A stretch of 64,000 nucleotides of DNA, from NCBI RefSeq assembly GCF_022758295.1, contig NZ_JALDWJ010000008.1:186001-250000 (forward strand), read 5' to 3'. Both the position numbers and the translations under genes were made by a program. Each line of letters opens with the position of its first letter. Positions within the stretch are counted from its first letter, which is position 1. The notes under the pieces were generated by a model that worked only from the letters and a program-made list of their open reading frames with translations, had not been told where the DNA came from and searched no databases. Shown one piece after another: positions 1 to 7,964 of the stretch. The stretch is from Lysobacter sp. CFH 32150 (GTDB taxonomy: Bacteria; Pseudomonadota; Gammaproteobacteria; Xanthomonadales; Xanthomonadaceae).

Positions 1-161
1 GCGCCGCACCCGATGCGGTGGTGCTGCACCCGGGCCCGATGAACCGTGGCGTCGAAATCGATGATGCCGTCGCCGATGGCCCGCAGTCGCTGATCCTGCA
101 ACAGGTCGGCAATGGCGTCGCGGTGCGCATGGCGGTACTGGAAGCATTGCTGCGCCGCTGA
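1..161 (+). CDS. pyrB: Aspartate carbamoyltransferase, C-terminal end (partial)
   Basis: The window opens inside this gene. The frame starting at base 3 reads through to a TGA at 159-161. The visible 52 residues contain [11 protein letters not shown], the carbamoyltransferase motif near the C-terminus that helps form the aspartate site, followed by [19 protein letters not shown], the closing helix of PyrB catalytic chains. PyrB makes carbamoyl-aspartate in the second step of pyrimidine synthesis. The start and any pyrC-like partner lie outside the window, so the subunit class cannot be judged. The next gene is on the opposite strand and converges on this end. Confidence 0.93.
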   Translation, partial: AAPDAVVLHPGPMNRGVEIDDAVADGPQSLILQQVGNGVAVRMAVLEALLRR

Positions 162-195
162 TGCTGCGCCCGGCGCGCAGGCCCCGATGGCACTG

Positions 196-1005
196 TCAGC
201 GTCGCCGCTGGGCGAACAGCCACTCCCACAATTCCGGCGTCGCATAAGCCGGGTCCCAGGCATTGTGGTTGGCGTCCGGGAACTCCGTGTAGCGGGCGGG
301 CGCGTCCGCGGCCTGCAGTGCTGCGTACATGCGCCGGGATTGCAGAGGGTCGACCACGTCGTCCCGAGCGCCGTGGAATAACCACACGGGGACCTTCGCG
401 AGGCGTCGCGCAACGGTATCGAAAGGATCGGTGTCGCTTTCCACCGCGATCACGTGCAAGTCGGAGGCGGGGCGTGGTGCAGTGATGCCGCCACACACCG
501 GGACCAGCGCCGCGAATCGCGTGGGCTGCATCAATGCCAGCTCCCAGGCGCCATAGCCGCCGCGTGACATCCCGGTCAGGTAGGTGCGACCCGGGTCGCC
601 ATTGAATTCGCGGCTCGCGGCGTCGAGCGTTGCCAATGCCATGCGCGCCGTGGCGGCGTCCCACGATGCATTCTCCGGAGACTGCGGAAACACGACGATC
701 GCCGGGAACGTGGCCATCCGCTTCTTCAGATAGGGACCCAGTCCCACGGCAGTCTGTTTCCTGTTGTCGTCGCCGCGTTCACCCGAACCGTGCAGGAACA
801 GGATCACGGGTGGTCGTCGTCCCGCGGCTGCCTGCGAGGGGACGAAGACCTGGTAGCGATGGATGGCGCCGTCCATCGAGATTTCACGGTCGACGAACTC
901 GCCGATGGTTCCGCGCATCGGCGTGTGTTGGCAGGACAGCATCATGAGGCAGGCGACGGCCAGCAGGAATTTCGCGAATGGATGACAGAAGCGTGCGTTC
1001 GGCAT
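196..1005 (-). CDS. Exported alpha/beta-hydrolase (PHB depolymerase/prolyl-oligopeptidase-like esterase)
   Basis: A 269-residue protein. It starts with a hydrophobic segment (about 11-25) ending in MMLSC, a weak lipobox, so it is probably a lipoprotein or periplasmic. The hydrolase fold is clear: an oxyanion-hole strand VILFLHGSGERG (68-78), a nucleophile elbow GMSRGG with Ser147, an acid in FHGARDDVV (Asp215 or Asp216) and His247 in ANHNAWD. This layout is typical of small esterases often labelled phospholipase/carboxylesterase or dienelactone-hydrolase-like; the substrate is unknown. The frame stays open far upstream into mgtE, but the ATG at 1005 lies 29 bases after the mgtE stop and directly precedes the signal sequence, so that start is used. 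It probably shares a transcript with mgtE. Confidence 0.82.
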   Translation of the reverse strand: MPNARFCHPFAKFLLAVACLMMLSCQHTPMRGTIGEFVDREISMDGAIHRYQVFVPSQAAAGRRPPVILFLHGSGERGDDNRKQTAVGLGPYLKKRMATFPAIVVFPQSPENASWDAATARMALATLDAASREFNGDPGRTYLTGMSRGGYGAWELALMQPTRFAALVPVCGGITAPRPASDLHVIAVESDTDPFDTVARRLAKVPVWLFHGARDDVVDPLQSRRMYAALQAADAPARYTEFPDANHNAWDPAYATPELWEWLFAQRRR

Positions 1006-1034
1006 CGAAGGTATCCGGATGCTGTCCACCGTGC

Positions 1035-2396
1035 TCACTGCAACAAGATGAGCGTCGCCAACCCGAGGAAGACGAGGAACCCCATCGTGTCGGTGACCGT
1101 CGTCAGGATCACGCCGCCGGCGAGGGCGGGATCGAAGCCCATCCGCTTGAGCGTCAGCGGCACCAGCACGCCGGCGCTCGCGGCAAACAGCAGGTTGATG
1201 GTCAGTGCGGAGCCGATCACCAGCGACAGTACGCCATCGCCGAACCACAGCCAGACCACGAGACCCAGCACGAGGCCCAGGCTGAGTCCGTTCATCAGCG
1301 CCACGCGCATTTCCTTCCACAGCAGCGTGCGCACGTTGGACGCGCCGACCTGGCCGAGCGCGAGGCCGCGCACCATCAGCGCCAGCACCTGGGTGCCGGC
1401 GTTGCCGCCCATGCCGGCGACGATCGGCATCAGCACGGCCAGTGCCGCGAGTTTCTCGATCGAGGCTTCGAAGCGGCCGACCACGCTTGCTGCGAGGAAT
1501 GCGGTACCAAGGTTGATCGACAGCCACAGCAGCCGGCGGCGGAACGCGCGCGGTACCGGGCTGAACATGTCGTCGTCTTCGTCGAGGCCCGCGGCGGACA
1601 GCGCCTGGTGTTCGGCCTGCTCGCGGATGATGTCGACGACGTCATCGATGGTGATGCGACCGAGCAGGATGTTGTTGTCGTCGACGACCGGCGCCGAAAT
1701 CCAGTCATGGTCGGAGAACTGGCGCGCGACGTCGTTCGCCGATTCGTCGACACCAATCGCCGGTTGTTCGTCGTCGATCAGCTGGTTGATCGGTGTATTC
1801 GCTTCATGCGTCAGCAATGACTGCAGCGCGATGCGGCCGAGGTACTGGTGGCGACGGCTGACGACGTAGAGGTGGTCGGTGTGGTCGGGCAGCTCGCCGC
1901 GCAGGCGCAGGTAACGCAGCACGACGTCGACGGTCGTGTCGGCGCGCACCGTCACCACGTCCGGGTTCATCAGGCGGCCGGCGGTGTCCTCGTCGTAGGA
2001 CAGCACCTGCTCGAGGCGCTCGCGGTTCTCGCGATCCATCGACTTGAGCACTTCGTCGATGACGGTGTCGGGCAGGTCTTCGACCAGGTCGGCGAGGTCG
2101 TCGATGTCGAGGTCTTCGACCGCGGCGACGATTTCGTCCGGGTCCATTTCCGCGAGTAGGCTTTCGCGCACTTCGTCGCCGACATGCACCAGTACTTCGC
2201 CGTCGTCCTCGGCATCGACCAGGCCCCAGACCACGGTGCGCTTGCCCGGTGGCAGCGATTCGAGCAGGTTGCCGATCTCGGCGGGCGAGAGGGTGTTGAC
2301 CAGCCGACGCACCGGGCCGAGGCGGCCGCTATCGAGCGCGTCTGAGAGCAGACGCAGCTGGCGCGCGGTCTTGTCGTGGCGGACGGCTTCGGCCAT
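1035..2396 (-). CDS. mgtE: Magnesium transporter MgtE
   Basis: A 453-residue MgtE family Mg2+ channel of the inner membrane. An acidic N-terminal superhelical domain (about 15-120, repeats such as MDPDEIVAAVEDLDIDDLADLVEDL) precedes a CBS pair (about 125-250), which senses Mg2+ in the family. Five membrane helices follow from about 275, containing PIVAGMGGNAGTQ and TTVTDTMGF, the pore signatures. The start at MAEAVRHDK is preferred over a longer frame beginning at 2441, because the extra 15 residues do not resemble the family. It sits at the downstream end of the leftward pts cluster but is separated from ptsI by a REPIN element, so it may be expressed separately. Confidence 0.93.
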   Translation of the reverse strand: MAEAVRHDKTARQLRLLSDALDSGRLGPVRRLVNTLSPAEIGNLLESLPPGKRTVVWGLVDAEDDGEVLVHVGDEVRESLLAEMDPDEIVAAVEDLDIDDLADLVEDLPDTVIDEVLKSMDRENRERLEQVLSYDEDTAGRLMNPDVVTVRADTTVDVVLRYLRLRGELPDHTDHLYVVSRRHQYLGRIALQSLLTHEANTPINQLIDDEQPAIGVDESANDVARQFSDHDWISAPVVDDNNILLGRITIDDVVDIIREQAEHQALSAAGLDEDDDMFSPVPRAFRRRLLWLSINLGTAFLAASVVGRFEASIEKLAALAVLMPIVAGMGGNAGTQVLALMVRGLALGQVGASNVRTLLWKEMRVALMNGLSLGLVLGLVVWLWFGDGVLSLVIGSALTINLLFAASAGVLVPLTLKRMGFDPALAGGVILTTVTDTMGFLVFLGLATLILLQ

Positions 2397-2519
2397 GCGG
2401 AGTTCCCAGCTTCCTAAGAAGCATGGTCGGGTCGCATCCACGATGGGCGCGACAGGGGTCAGGCGTTCATGCGGGCATTATCGCCTGCGCAGCGCAGGAT
2501 GCCCAGCCTGCAAACCTCC

Positions 2520-2600
2520 GTAGGAGCGGCTTATAGCCGCGAGCTCCTTTCGGTATCACGTGTCATTCGCGGAAGGCTCGCGGCTATAAGCCGCTCCTAC
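2520..2600. repeat. REPIN-like inverted pair, GTAG-headed (family A)
   Basis: Two perfectly complementary 25-base arms (2520-2544 and 2576-2600) flank a 31-base spacer. Each arm begins GTAGGAGCGGC and is itself palindromic (GCGGCT/AGCCGC), so the element can fold into a long hairpin or two small ones. It fills the gap between ptsI and mgtE on the leftward transcript, where it could end transcription or protect the ptsI mRNA 3' end. A sister element lies at 55357-55434. Confidence 0.9.
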
Positions 2601-2625
2601 GGTCTCAGGATTACGGTCTCAGGAT
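2598..2625. repeat. 14-bp tandem duplication over the ptsI stop codon
   Basis: TACGGTCTCAGGAT occurs twice head to tail (2598-2611 and 2612-2625). The right-hand copy contains the ptsI stop codon (2619-2621); the left-hand copy abuts the REPIN arm. It looks like a small slippage duplication, possibly made when the REPIN inserted. Confidence 0.8.
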
Positions 2626-4331
2626 GCGTGCATCCACTTCTCGATCGACGCACGATCGCGTGCACGCAACAGCGCGGGCGCGCGCGCGCGCAGGGCGCCG
2701 AGGTCACAGCCGCGGATCGCACGGCGCAGTTCCAGCAAGGTGGCGGGATGCAGACTGAATTCGCCGAGGCCCAGTGCGAGCAGCAGTGGGGCGAACGTGG
2801 CATCGCCGGCCATTTCGCCGCAGACCGCAACGGGCTTGCGGCGTTTGTTGGCGATGGTGATCACGTTGTGCAGCAGGCGCAGCAGTGCCGGGTGCAGCGG
2901 TGTGTACAGATCGCCCAGGGCGTCGTTGTTGCGGTCGGCGGCGAGCAGGTATTGCACCAGGTCGTTGGTGCCGATCGAGAGGAAGTCGACCGCGCCGATG
3001 AAGCTCGGCAAGCCGATCGCCGCAGCCGGGACCTCGATCATCGCGCCGAGCGGGATGGTGTCGGCGATCTCGTGGCCCTGCTTGAGCAGGTCGCGGATCA
3101 CCTTCTTCAGCAGCTTGCGCACCGCGAGCACTTCTTCGCGGCTGCTCACCATCGGCACCAGGATGCGTACCGGGCCATAGCCGGAGGCACGCACGATGGC
3201 GCGCAGTTGGGTTTCGAACAGCGCAGCACGCGCCAGCGACAGGCGCACGCCGCGCACGCCGAGCGCCGGGTTGGGCTCGTCGCTCATGACCAGGCCGGTG
3301 CGATCGGCCTTGTCGGCGCCGAGATCGAGCGTGCGGATCGTCACCATGCGTCCGGTCATGCCGAGGACGACGTCGCGATACGCGCGGAACTGTTCCTCCT
3401 CGTCCGGCAACTCGTTGCGCTGCAGGAACAGGAACTCGGTGCGGTACAGGCCGACGCCCGCCGCGCCGAGCGCGTGCGCTTCCGCCACGTCCGCGCGCGA
3501 TTCGGCATTCGCGTACAGCTTGATGTCGACGCCGTCGATGGTGCGCGTCGGTTCGCGGCGCAGGCGGTTGAGCTGGCGGCGTTCGCGCACCTGCTCGCGC
3601 ATGCGCGAGCGATGCGTGCGCAGGTCCTCGGCGCCCGGTTCCAGCACCACCATGCCGCTGGTGCCGTCGACGGCCAGCACGTCGCCGTCGTTGACCTTCT
3701 GCAGCACCTGCGCCGCGCCGACCACCAGCGGCAGGTGCAGACTGCGTGCGAGGATCGCGGTATGCGAGAGCGCGCTGCCGCCGGCAGTGACGACCGCCAT
3801 CACCCCTTGCGCCTGCAATTGCGCCAGCTCCGCCGGCGCGACGTTGTCGGTGACCAGGATTTCGCCGGCAACACCCTGCAGGTCGGCGGCGCGACGGTGC
3901 AGGGCGGCGTGGATGCGGCCGATCACCTGGTCGATGTCATCGATGCGACTGCGCAGGTACGCATCGTCCATGCCGGTGAAGACGCTGGCGATGCGATCGC
4001 GTTGCAGGCGCAGGGCGTAGTCGGCGCTATAGCGGCCGGTGTGGATCAGCTCGTCGAGGCCGTGCAGCAGCTCGGGGTCGTCGAGCAGCAGCGCATGCAG
4101 GTCGAGGAATTCACCGACTTCCTGCGCGAGCGCGCCGTGCAGGCGGTGGCGCAACTGGCGCATTTCGCTGCGGACGATGTCGATCGCAGCATGCAGTCGC
4201 TGCACCTCGGCAGGGACCGCGTCGGCCGGGATGCGTTCTTCAGCGACCTCGAGGACATGCGGCAGCCGGACCCGGGCGCGGCCGAGCGCGCTGCCGCGCG
4301 AAGCGCCGTGACCGGGCAGTACGAGGCGCAT
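2619..4331 (-). CDS. ptsI: Phosphoenolpyruvate-protein phosphotransferase (PTS enzyme I)
   Basis: 570 residues, the usual length for EI. It autophosphorylates from PEP and passes the phosphate to HPr. Visible features are the N-terminal HPr-binding helices (about 30-145), the phospho-histidine His190 in GGSALSHTAILAR, and the PEP-binding barrel with AGVGLYRTEFLF (about 291-302), LGVRGVRLS, SIGTNDLVQY and the conserved Cys504 in VCGEMAGD. There is no N-terminal GAF domain, so this is a sugar-type EI and not PtsP (EI-Ntr). It starts 3 bases after the ptsH stop and lies in ptsI-ptsH-EIIA order, which fits translational coupling. No EIIB/EIIC permease genes are present, so its output here is probably regulatory. 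Confidence 0.95.
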   Translation of the reverse strand: MRLVLPGHGASRGSALGRARVRLPHVLEVAEERIPADAVPAEVQRLHAAIDIVRSEMRQLRHRLHGALAQEVGEFLDLHALLLDDPELLHGLDELIHTGRYSADYALRLQRDRIASVFTGMDDAYLRSRIDDIDQVIGRIHAALHRRAADLQGVAGEILVTDNVAPAELAQLQAQGVMAVVTAGGSALSHTAILARSLHLPLVVGAAQVLQKVNDGDVLAVDGTSGMVVLEPGAEDLRTHRSRMREQVRERRQLNRLRREPTRTIDGVDIKLYANAESRADVAEAHALGAAGVGLYRTEFLFLQRNELPDEEEQFRAYRDVVLGMTGRMVTIRTLDLGADKADRTGLVMSDEPNPALGVRGVRLSLARAALFETQLRAIVRASGYGPVRILVPMVSSREEVLAVRKLLKKVIRDLLKQGHEIADTIPLGAMIEVPAAAIGLPSFIGAVDFLSIGTNDLVQYLLAADRNNDALGDLYTPLHPALLRLLHNVITIANKRRKPVAVCGEMAGDATFAPLLLALGLGEFSLHPATLLELRRAIRGCDLGALRARAPALLRARDRASIEKWMHAS

Positions 4332-4334
4332 GCG

Positions 4335-4604
4335 TCAGCTGCCCTCGTCGAACAGGCGCTCGAACAGATCGGCCGCGGCCGCAGCAGCAACTGCCTCGTC
4401 GTCGCCGTCGACGCGCAGCATCACCGGCGTGCCCTGGCCGGCGGCGAGCAGCATCACACCCATGATGCTCTTGGCATTCACCTCGCGTCCCTTGGCGCTG
4501 AGCGTGGCGTTGCAGCGAAAGCTGGACAGCAGTTGCACCAGCTTGGCGGTGGCGCGCGCGTGCAGGCCGAGTTTGTTGGCGACGAGCAGTTCGCGTTCAA
4601 GCAT
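4335..4604 (-). CDS. ptsH: Phosphocarrier protein HPr
   Basis: 89 residues matching HPr throughout. It accepts phosphate from EI on His15 (KLGLHARATAKLV) and passes it to EIIA proteins. It also carries the regulatory Ser46 in the context NAKSIMGVMLLAAGQG, the site used by HPr kinase/phosphorylase. hprK lies 1.4 kb upstream in the same cluster, so both sites are probably used. It is packed between the EIIA gene (9-base gap) and ptsI (3-base gap). Confidence 0.95.
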   Translation of the reverse strand: MLERELLVANKLGLHARATAKLVQLLSSFRCNATLSAKGREVNAKSIMGVMLLAAGQGTPVMLRVDGDDEAVAAAAAADLFERLFDEGS

Positions 4605-4613
4605 CAGGTCGTC

Positions 4614-5006
4614 TCAGGCATCGTCATGGATGACACCATTGCGCGCCCCGGCGGCGGCAACGGCGGGCAACTCGTCGAGTTCGAGTTCGGAATAATTCAT
4701 GACCCGCAGCAGCATCGGCAAGCTGACCGCGGATACGCGCCGCACCGGCGTGCCGATCCGCGCCAGTTTCGATGCGAGGTTGCTCGGCGTGGCGCCGTAC
4801 AGGTCGGTCAGGACCAGCACGCCCTGGCCAGCGTCGACCCGTCGCAGCGCCGCGCTTGCCAGCGGCAGCAATTCATCCGGGTCGGCGTCGAAGGGCACCT
4901 CGAACGCCTCCGTGTGCAGCGGCAATTGCCGCAGCAATCGCGTCGCCACCGCGAGCAACGCGGAGCCGATGCCTTCGTGGGTGATGAGGAGGACGCCGAC
5001 GGTCAT
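4614..5006 (-). CDS. PTS EIIA component, mannose/sorbose family (regulatory)
   Basis: 130 residues of the EIIA-Man fold (Pfam EIIA-man). It opens with MTVGVLLITHEGIG, in which His10 is the phosphorylation site, and has LVLTDLYGATPSN, the substrate-loop signature of the family. It lacks the EIIB extension found in E. coli ManX, and no EIIC/EIID genes adjoin it. In proteobacteria such solo EIIA-Man proteins next to ptsH-ptsI form a phosphorelay with no sugar permease. A 146-base gap to rapZ upstream may hold a promoter for EIIA-ptsH-ptsI. The ATG at 5006 gives the normal family N-terminus. Confidence 0.88.
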   Translation of the reverse strand: MTVGVLLITHEGIGSALLAVATRLLRQLPLHTEAFEVPFDADPDELLPLASAALRRVDAGQGVLVLTDLYGATPSNLASKLARIGTPVRRVSAVSLPMLLRVMNYSELELDELPAVAAAGARNGVIHDDA

Positions 5007-5152
5007 GCAGGCAAGGTAGCAGAGCGAGGTTGCGGCTAGGAAGCGGGGAGGAACCGGCTGTCGGTCCTGGATCGTGGGTTGTGGGATAGGGTGCGCGAAT
5101 GCCGCTTGTTGCCGTTACCGACGACCTTATGACTGACACCAGCAATCGTTCT

Positions 5153-6025
5153 TCAATCCAGTTCGCGATGATGTACCGCCACCTCGGCCCAGCCGCGTTC
5201 GCGGCAGTGCCCTGCGAGGCGTTCGGCGAGGTAGACCGAGCGGTGGCGGCCGCCGGTGCAACCGAACGCAACGGTGACGTAGCTGCGGGTATCGGACTGC
5301 AAGCGCGGGAGCCAGCTGTCGAGGAATTGCGCGACCTGGGTGGCGTATTCGACGACGTCGGCTTGCGCATCCAGGAATTCGCGCACGCCGGCGTCGCGGC
5401 CGGAGAGCGGGCGCAGTTCCGGATTCCAGTGCGGATTCGGCAGCACGCGCGCGTCGAACACGAAATCGGCGTCGGCCGGAACGCCGCGGCGATATGCGAA
5501 GGACTCGAACAACAGCGAAGGCGAAGAGTCCTGGCCGAGGGCGAATTCGGTAATGACCTGGCGACGCAACTGGTGGACGTTGAGGTCGCTGGTGTCGAGG
5601 ACCACGTCGGCGATCTGCTGCAGCGGTTTCAACGCCTGGCGTTCCAGTGCGATCGCATCGGCCAGCACGAGGCCGAGATGGCTGAGTGGATGGCGGCGGC
5701 GGGTGTCGGCATAACGGCGCAGCAGCACGGCATCGCTGGCGTCGAAGAACACCAGCTTGGGATCGAGTCCGAGGGCGCCGACTGCGGACAGCCATTCCGG
5801 CAGGTTGCCCAGGTCGCTGCGGCTGCGCACATCGATGCCGACCGCGAGTTTTTCAGGCGCACTGTCGCCGCTGGTGACGCTCTTGACGAAAGCCGGCAGC
5901 AGTTCGGCCGGTAGGTTGTCGGCGCAATAGAAACCGAGGTCCTCGAAGGTATTCAGCGCTACCGACTTGCCGGAGCCGGACATGCCGCTGACGATCACCA
6001 GGGTGGGTGCGGTGACGGTGTTCAT
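5153..6025 (-). CDS. rapZ: RapZ-type nucleotide-binding protein (RNase adapter family)
   Basis: 290 residues, full length for RapZ/YvcJ. A Walker A motif GMSGSGKS lies at residues 14-21 and a Walker B-like VFFDASD near 95. The C-terminal domain holds [18 protein letters not shown], the conserved motif implicated in binding GlcN6P or RNA. In enterobacteria RapZ presents the sRNA GlmZ to RNase E and so controls glucosamine-6-phosphate synthase. Whether that circuit exists here cannot be seen; no GlmZ-like RNA was recognised. Its start overlaps the hprK stop by 4 bases (ATGA), so the two are translationally coupled. Confidence 0.92.
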   Translation of the reverse strand: MNTVTAPTLVIVSGMSGSGKSVALNTFEDLGFYCADNLPAELLPAFVKSVTSGDSAPEKLAVGIDVRSRSDLGNLPEWLSAVGALGLDPKLVFFDASDAVLLRRYADTRRRHPLSHLGLVLADAIALERQALKPLQQIADVVLDTSDLNVHQLRRQVITEFALGQDSSPSLLFESFAYRRGVPADADFVFDARVLPNPHWNPELRPLSGRDAGVREFLDAQADVVEYATQVAQFLDSWLPRLQSDTRSYVTVAFGCTGGRHRSVYLAERLAGHCRERGWAEVAVHHRELD

Positions 6026-6978
6026 GTGCTGCTGCCGGAGCGTTCGAGGAAATGGCTGTGCCGCGCCATGAACGCCATCGCCGGATCGACGCCCTTGGCC
6101 CGCAGGATGTGGGTGCGCGTGGCGGCCTCGGTCAGCACGGCGAGATTGCGGCCGGGCATGACGGGCAGGGTGATCATCGGCACGTCGAGGTCGAGCACGC
6201 GGCGCATGCCGGTATCGCCGGTAATGCGTTCGATGCCGGTGGGTTTTGGTTCCAGCGCGGGCTTGGTCAGGTGCACGATCAGGCGCAGGTACTTGTTCTT
6301 CTTCACCGCGGTGTCGCCGAACATCTGCCGGATGTTGAGCACGCCAAGGCCGCGGACCTCGAGCAGGTCCTGCAGCAGTTCCGGGCAGGTGCCGTCGAGG
6401 ACGTCGGGCGCGATCTGAGTGAACTCCGGCGCATCGTCGGCGACCAGTCGGTGGCCGCGCGTCACCAGTTCCAGCGCCAGTTCGCTCTTGCCCGAACCGG
6501 ACTCGCCGGTGATCAGCACGCCGATCGAGTAGATCTCCATGAACACGCCATGCAGGGTGATTCTCGGTGCGAGGGTGCGCGCGAGGTGGTACTGCAGGTG
6601 GTTGAAGAGCTCATGGCCACGTTTCGGCGAGACCCATAGTGGCGTTTCCGATTCGCCAGCGGCGATGCGCAGGTCTTCGGGGCAGCGTTGGTTCTTGCTG
6701 ATCACCAGCGCCAATGGGCGGAACTGGACGATCTTTTCGATGGTTTCCCAGCGTTGCCGGGAATCGAGGCCGTCGAGCCAGGACAGTTCTTCACTGCCGA
6801 GGATCTGTACCTTGTTCGGATAGATGATGTTGAGGTAGCCGGCCAGCGAAGGGCGTCGGGCCACGGTGTCCACGGCTTCGAGTACGCGTTCCTCGCCGGC
6901 GCGGCCGGCGACCCAGCTGAGCTCCAGCCGTTCGCGTTGTTGTTCGAACAGCTCGCGGGCGGTGATGCGGGCGGTCAT
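6022..6978 (-). CDS. hprK: HPr kinase/phosphorylase
   Basis: 318 residues. The N-terminal domain (1-130) is followed by a kinase core with Walker A GESGSGKS (158-165), the acidic pair ADD (180-182) and the C-terminal signature [28 protein letters not shown]. The enzyme phosphorylates and dephosphorylates Ser46 of HPr, and the HPr in this cluster keeps that serine. HprK is best known from Firmicutes, where it drives catabolite repression; in proteobacteria it is linked to cell-envelope or virulence control. It overlaps ptsN (4 bases) and rapZ (4 bases), which makes a tight ptsN-hprK-rapZ unit. Confidence 0.94.
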   Translation of the reverse strand: MTARITARELFEQQRERLELSWVAGRAGEERVLEAVDTVARRPSLAGYLNIIYPNKVQILGSEELSWLDGLDSRQRWETIEKIVQFRPLALVISKNQRCPEDLRIAAGESETPLWVSPKRGHELFNHLQYHLARTLAPRITLHGVFMEIYSIGVLITGESGSGKSELALELVTRGHRLVADDAPEFTQIAPDVLDGTCPELLQDLLEVRGLGVLNIRQMFGDTAVKKNKYLRLIVHLTKPALEPKPTGIERITGDTGMRRVLDLDVPMITLPVMPGRNLAVLTEAATRTHILRAKGVDPAMAFMARHSHFLERSGSST

Positions 6979-7442
6979 TGCGTACTGTTCTGCGTCAGGC
7001 CGTTCAACAATAGGTGCCGCAAGCCGGCGACATCCGGCGCGCTGCGCAACGCGGTGCGGAAGTCGGGGTCGGCAAAGCGCTCGGCCAACTCCGACAGCAG
7101 TTGCAGATGTTGCTGCGTGAAATGCTGGGGCACCGCCATCGCGAACACCAAGTCGACCGGTTCGCCGTCGCTGGCGCCGAACTCGACCGGCTGCTGCAGC
7201 CTCAGGAAGGCACCACGCGCCTCGTCGTAGGCGTTGGTACGGCCATGCGGGATGGCGATGCCGTGGCCGATCGCAGTGCTGCCGAGGCGCTCCCGGCTGC
7301 GCAGGCTTTCGCCGATGTCTGCGGTGGTGTCCGGCGCGGAATCGGCCAGCAGGCGCGCGGCGGCATCGAGGACGCCGTCGCGGTTTCCGGGTTCGACCAG
7401 CAGGACGATGCGGTCGGCAGCTAGCAATTGGCTGATGGGCAT
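6975..7442 (-). CDS. ptsN: Nitrogen-regulatory PTS EIIA protein
   Basis: 155 residues of the EIIA-Ntr fold. The phosphorylatable histidine is His66 in [11 protein letters not shown]. PtsN relays PEP/nitrogen status to targets such as K+ channels and sensor kinases, and its gene is classically linked to rpoN and hpf, as here. Its start codon follows a short spacer of degenerate 15-base repeats downstream of hpf. No ptsP or ptsO gene is seen in this window, so the EI and HPr encoded nearby are the likely donors. Confidence 0.93.
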   Translation of the reverse strand: MPISQLLAADRIVLLVEPGNRDGVLDAAARLLADSAPDTTADIGESLRSRERLGSTAIGHGIAIPHGRTNAYDEARGAFLRLQQPVEFGASDGEPVDLVFAMAVPQHFTQQHLQLLSELAERFADPDFRTALRSAPDVAGLRHLLLNGLTQNSTQ

Positions 7443-7480
7443 CGTCGGCTGGGTGTCTGGTCGACTGAGTGTTTGGTCAC

Positions 7481-7525
7481 AGCCGGCTTGGTCAGCGCCG
7501 GCTTGGTCGGAGCCGGCTCAGCCGA
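7481..7525. repeat. Three degenerate 15-bp tandem units between hpf and ptsN
   Basis: Units at 7481-7495, 7496-7510 and 7511-7525 share the core GCCGGCTTGGTC; the third is diverged and carries the hpf stop codon. The array lies entirely in the hpf-ptsN spacer apart from that overlap. No function is evident. Confidence 0.65.
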
Positions 7526-7844
7526 AGTCGCCGCTGCGCGCGAGGTCGGCGCCGCGGTGGTGGTCGACGAGTTTTTCCTTGTGCTTCATCAGCAGGCGGT
7601 CGAGTTTGTCGGCGAGCAGGTCGATCGCGGCGTACATGTTCTCGCCGGTGGCGTCCGCGTGCAGGGTGCGCCCGGCGATCAGGACATTGGCCTCGGCGCG
7701 GTGATCGGGTTTGTCGATACTAAGTTGCGTGCGTACGTCGAAGGGTTGTTCGAAGTGTCGTTGCAGTCGCGCCAGTTTGCTTTCCACATAATCGCGCAGG
7801 GCGCCGGTGACTTCGATTTGCTGGCCGTGGGTTTCGATACGCAT
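7518..7844 (-). CDS. hpf: Ribosome hibernation promoting factor (HPF/YfiA family)
   Basis: 108 residues with the ribosomal S30AE domain: MRIETHGQQIEVTGALRDYVESKLARLQRHF, the central DVRTQLSID strand and a basic helix LADKLDRLLMKHKEKLVDHH. Short HPF proteins of this kind bind the 30S mRNA/tRNA channel and promote 100S dimers in stationary phase. The length fits the short gammaproteobacterial form and not the long dual-domain form. It sits between rpoN and ptsN in the conserved order, 120 bases after rpoN. Confidence 0.93.
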   Translation of the reverse strand: MRIETHGQQIEVTGALRDYVESKLARLQRHFEQPFDVRTQLSIDKPDHRAEANVLIAGRTLHADATGENMYAAIDLLADKLDRLLMKHKEKLVDHHRGADLARSGDFG

Positions 7845-7964
7845 CGCTGGCCTCCTTCACTTCGTGGACAGACAGCATCCCGCTGTGCGGGGCGGGGCGC
7901 AAGCGCCAGTCGGCCGACAACGGCGTACGGCGGCCGGGGCGGTCACCTCGCTCCCCTGTGCGAA

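Noticed and set aside
2469-5039. 856-codon open frame on the plus strand antisense to ptsI-ptsH-EIIA
   Set aside because: It mirrors three well-matched genes, is rich in Gln/Ala/His/Arg as expected from antisense reading of GC-rich codons, and shows no domain.
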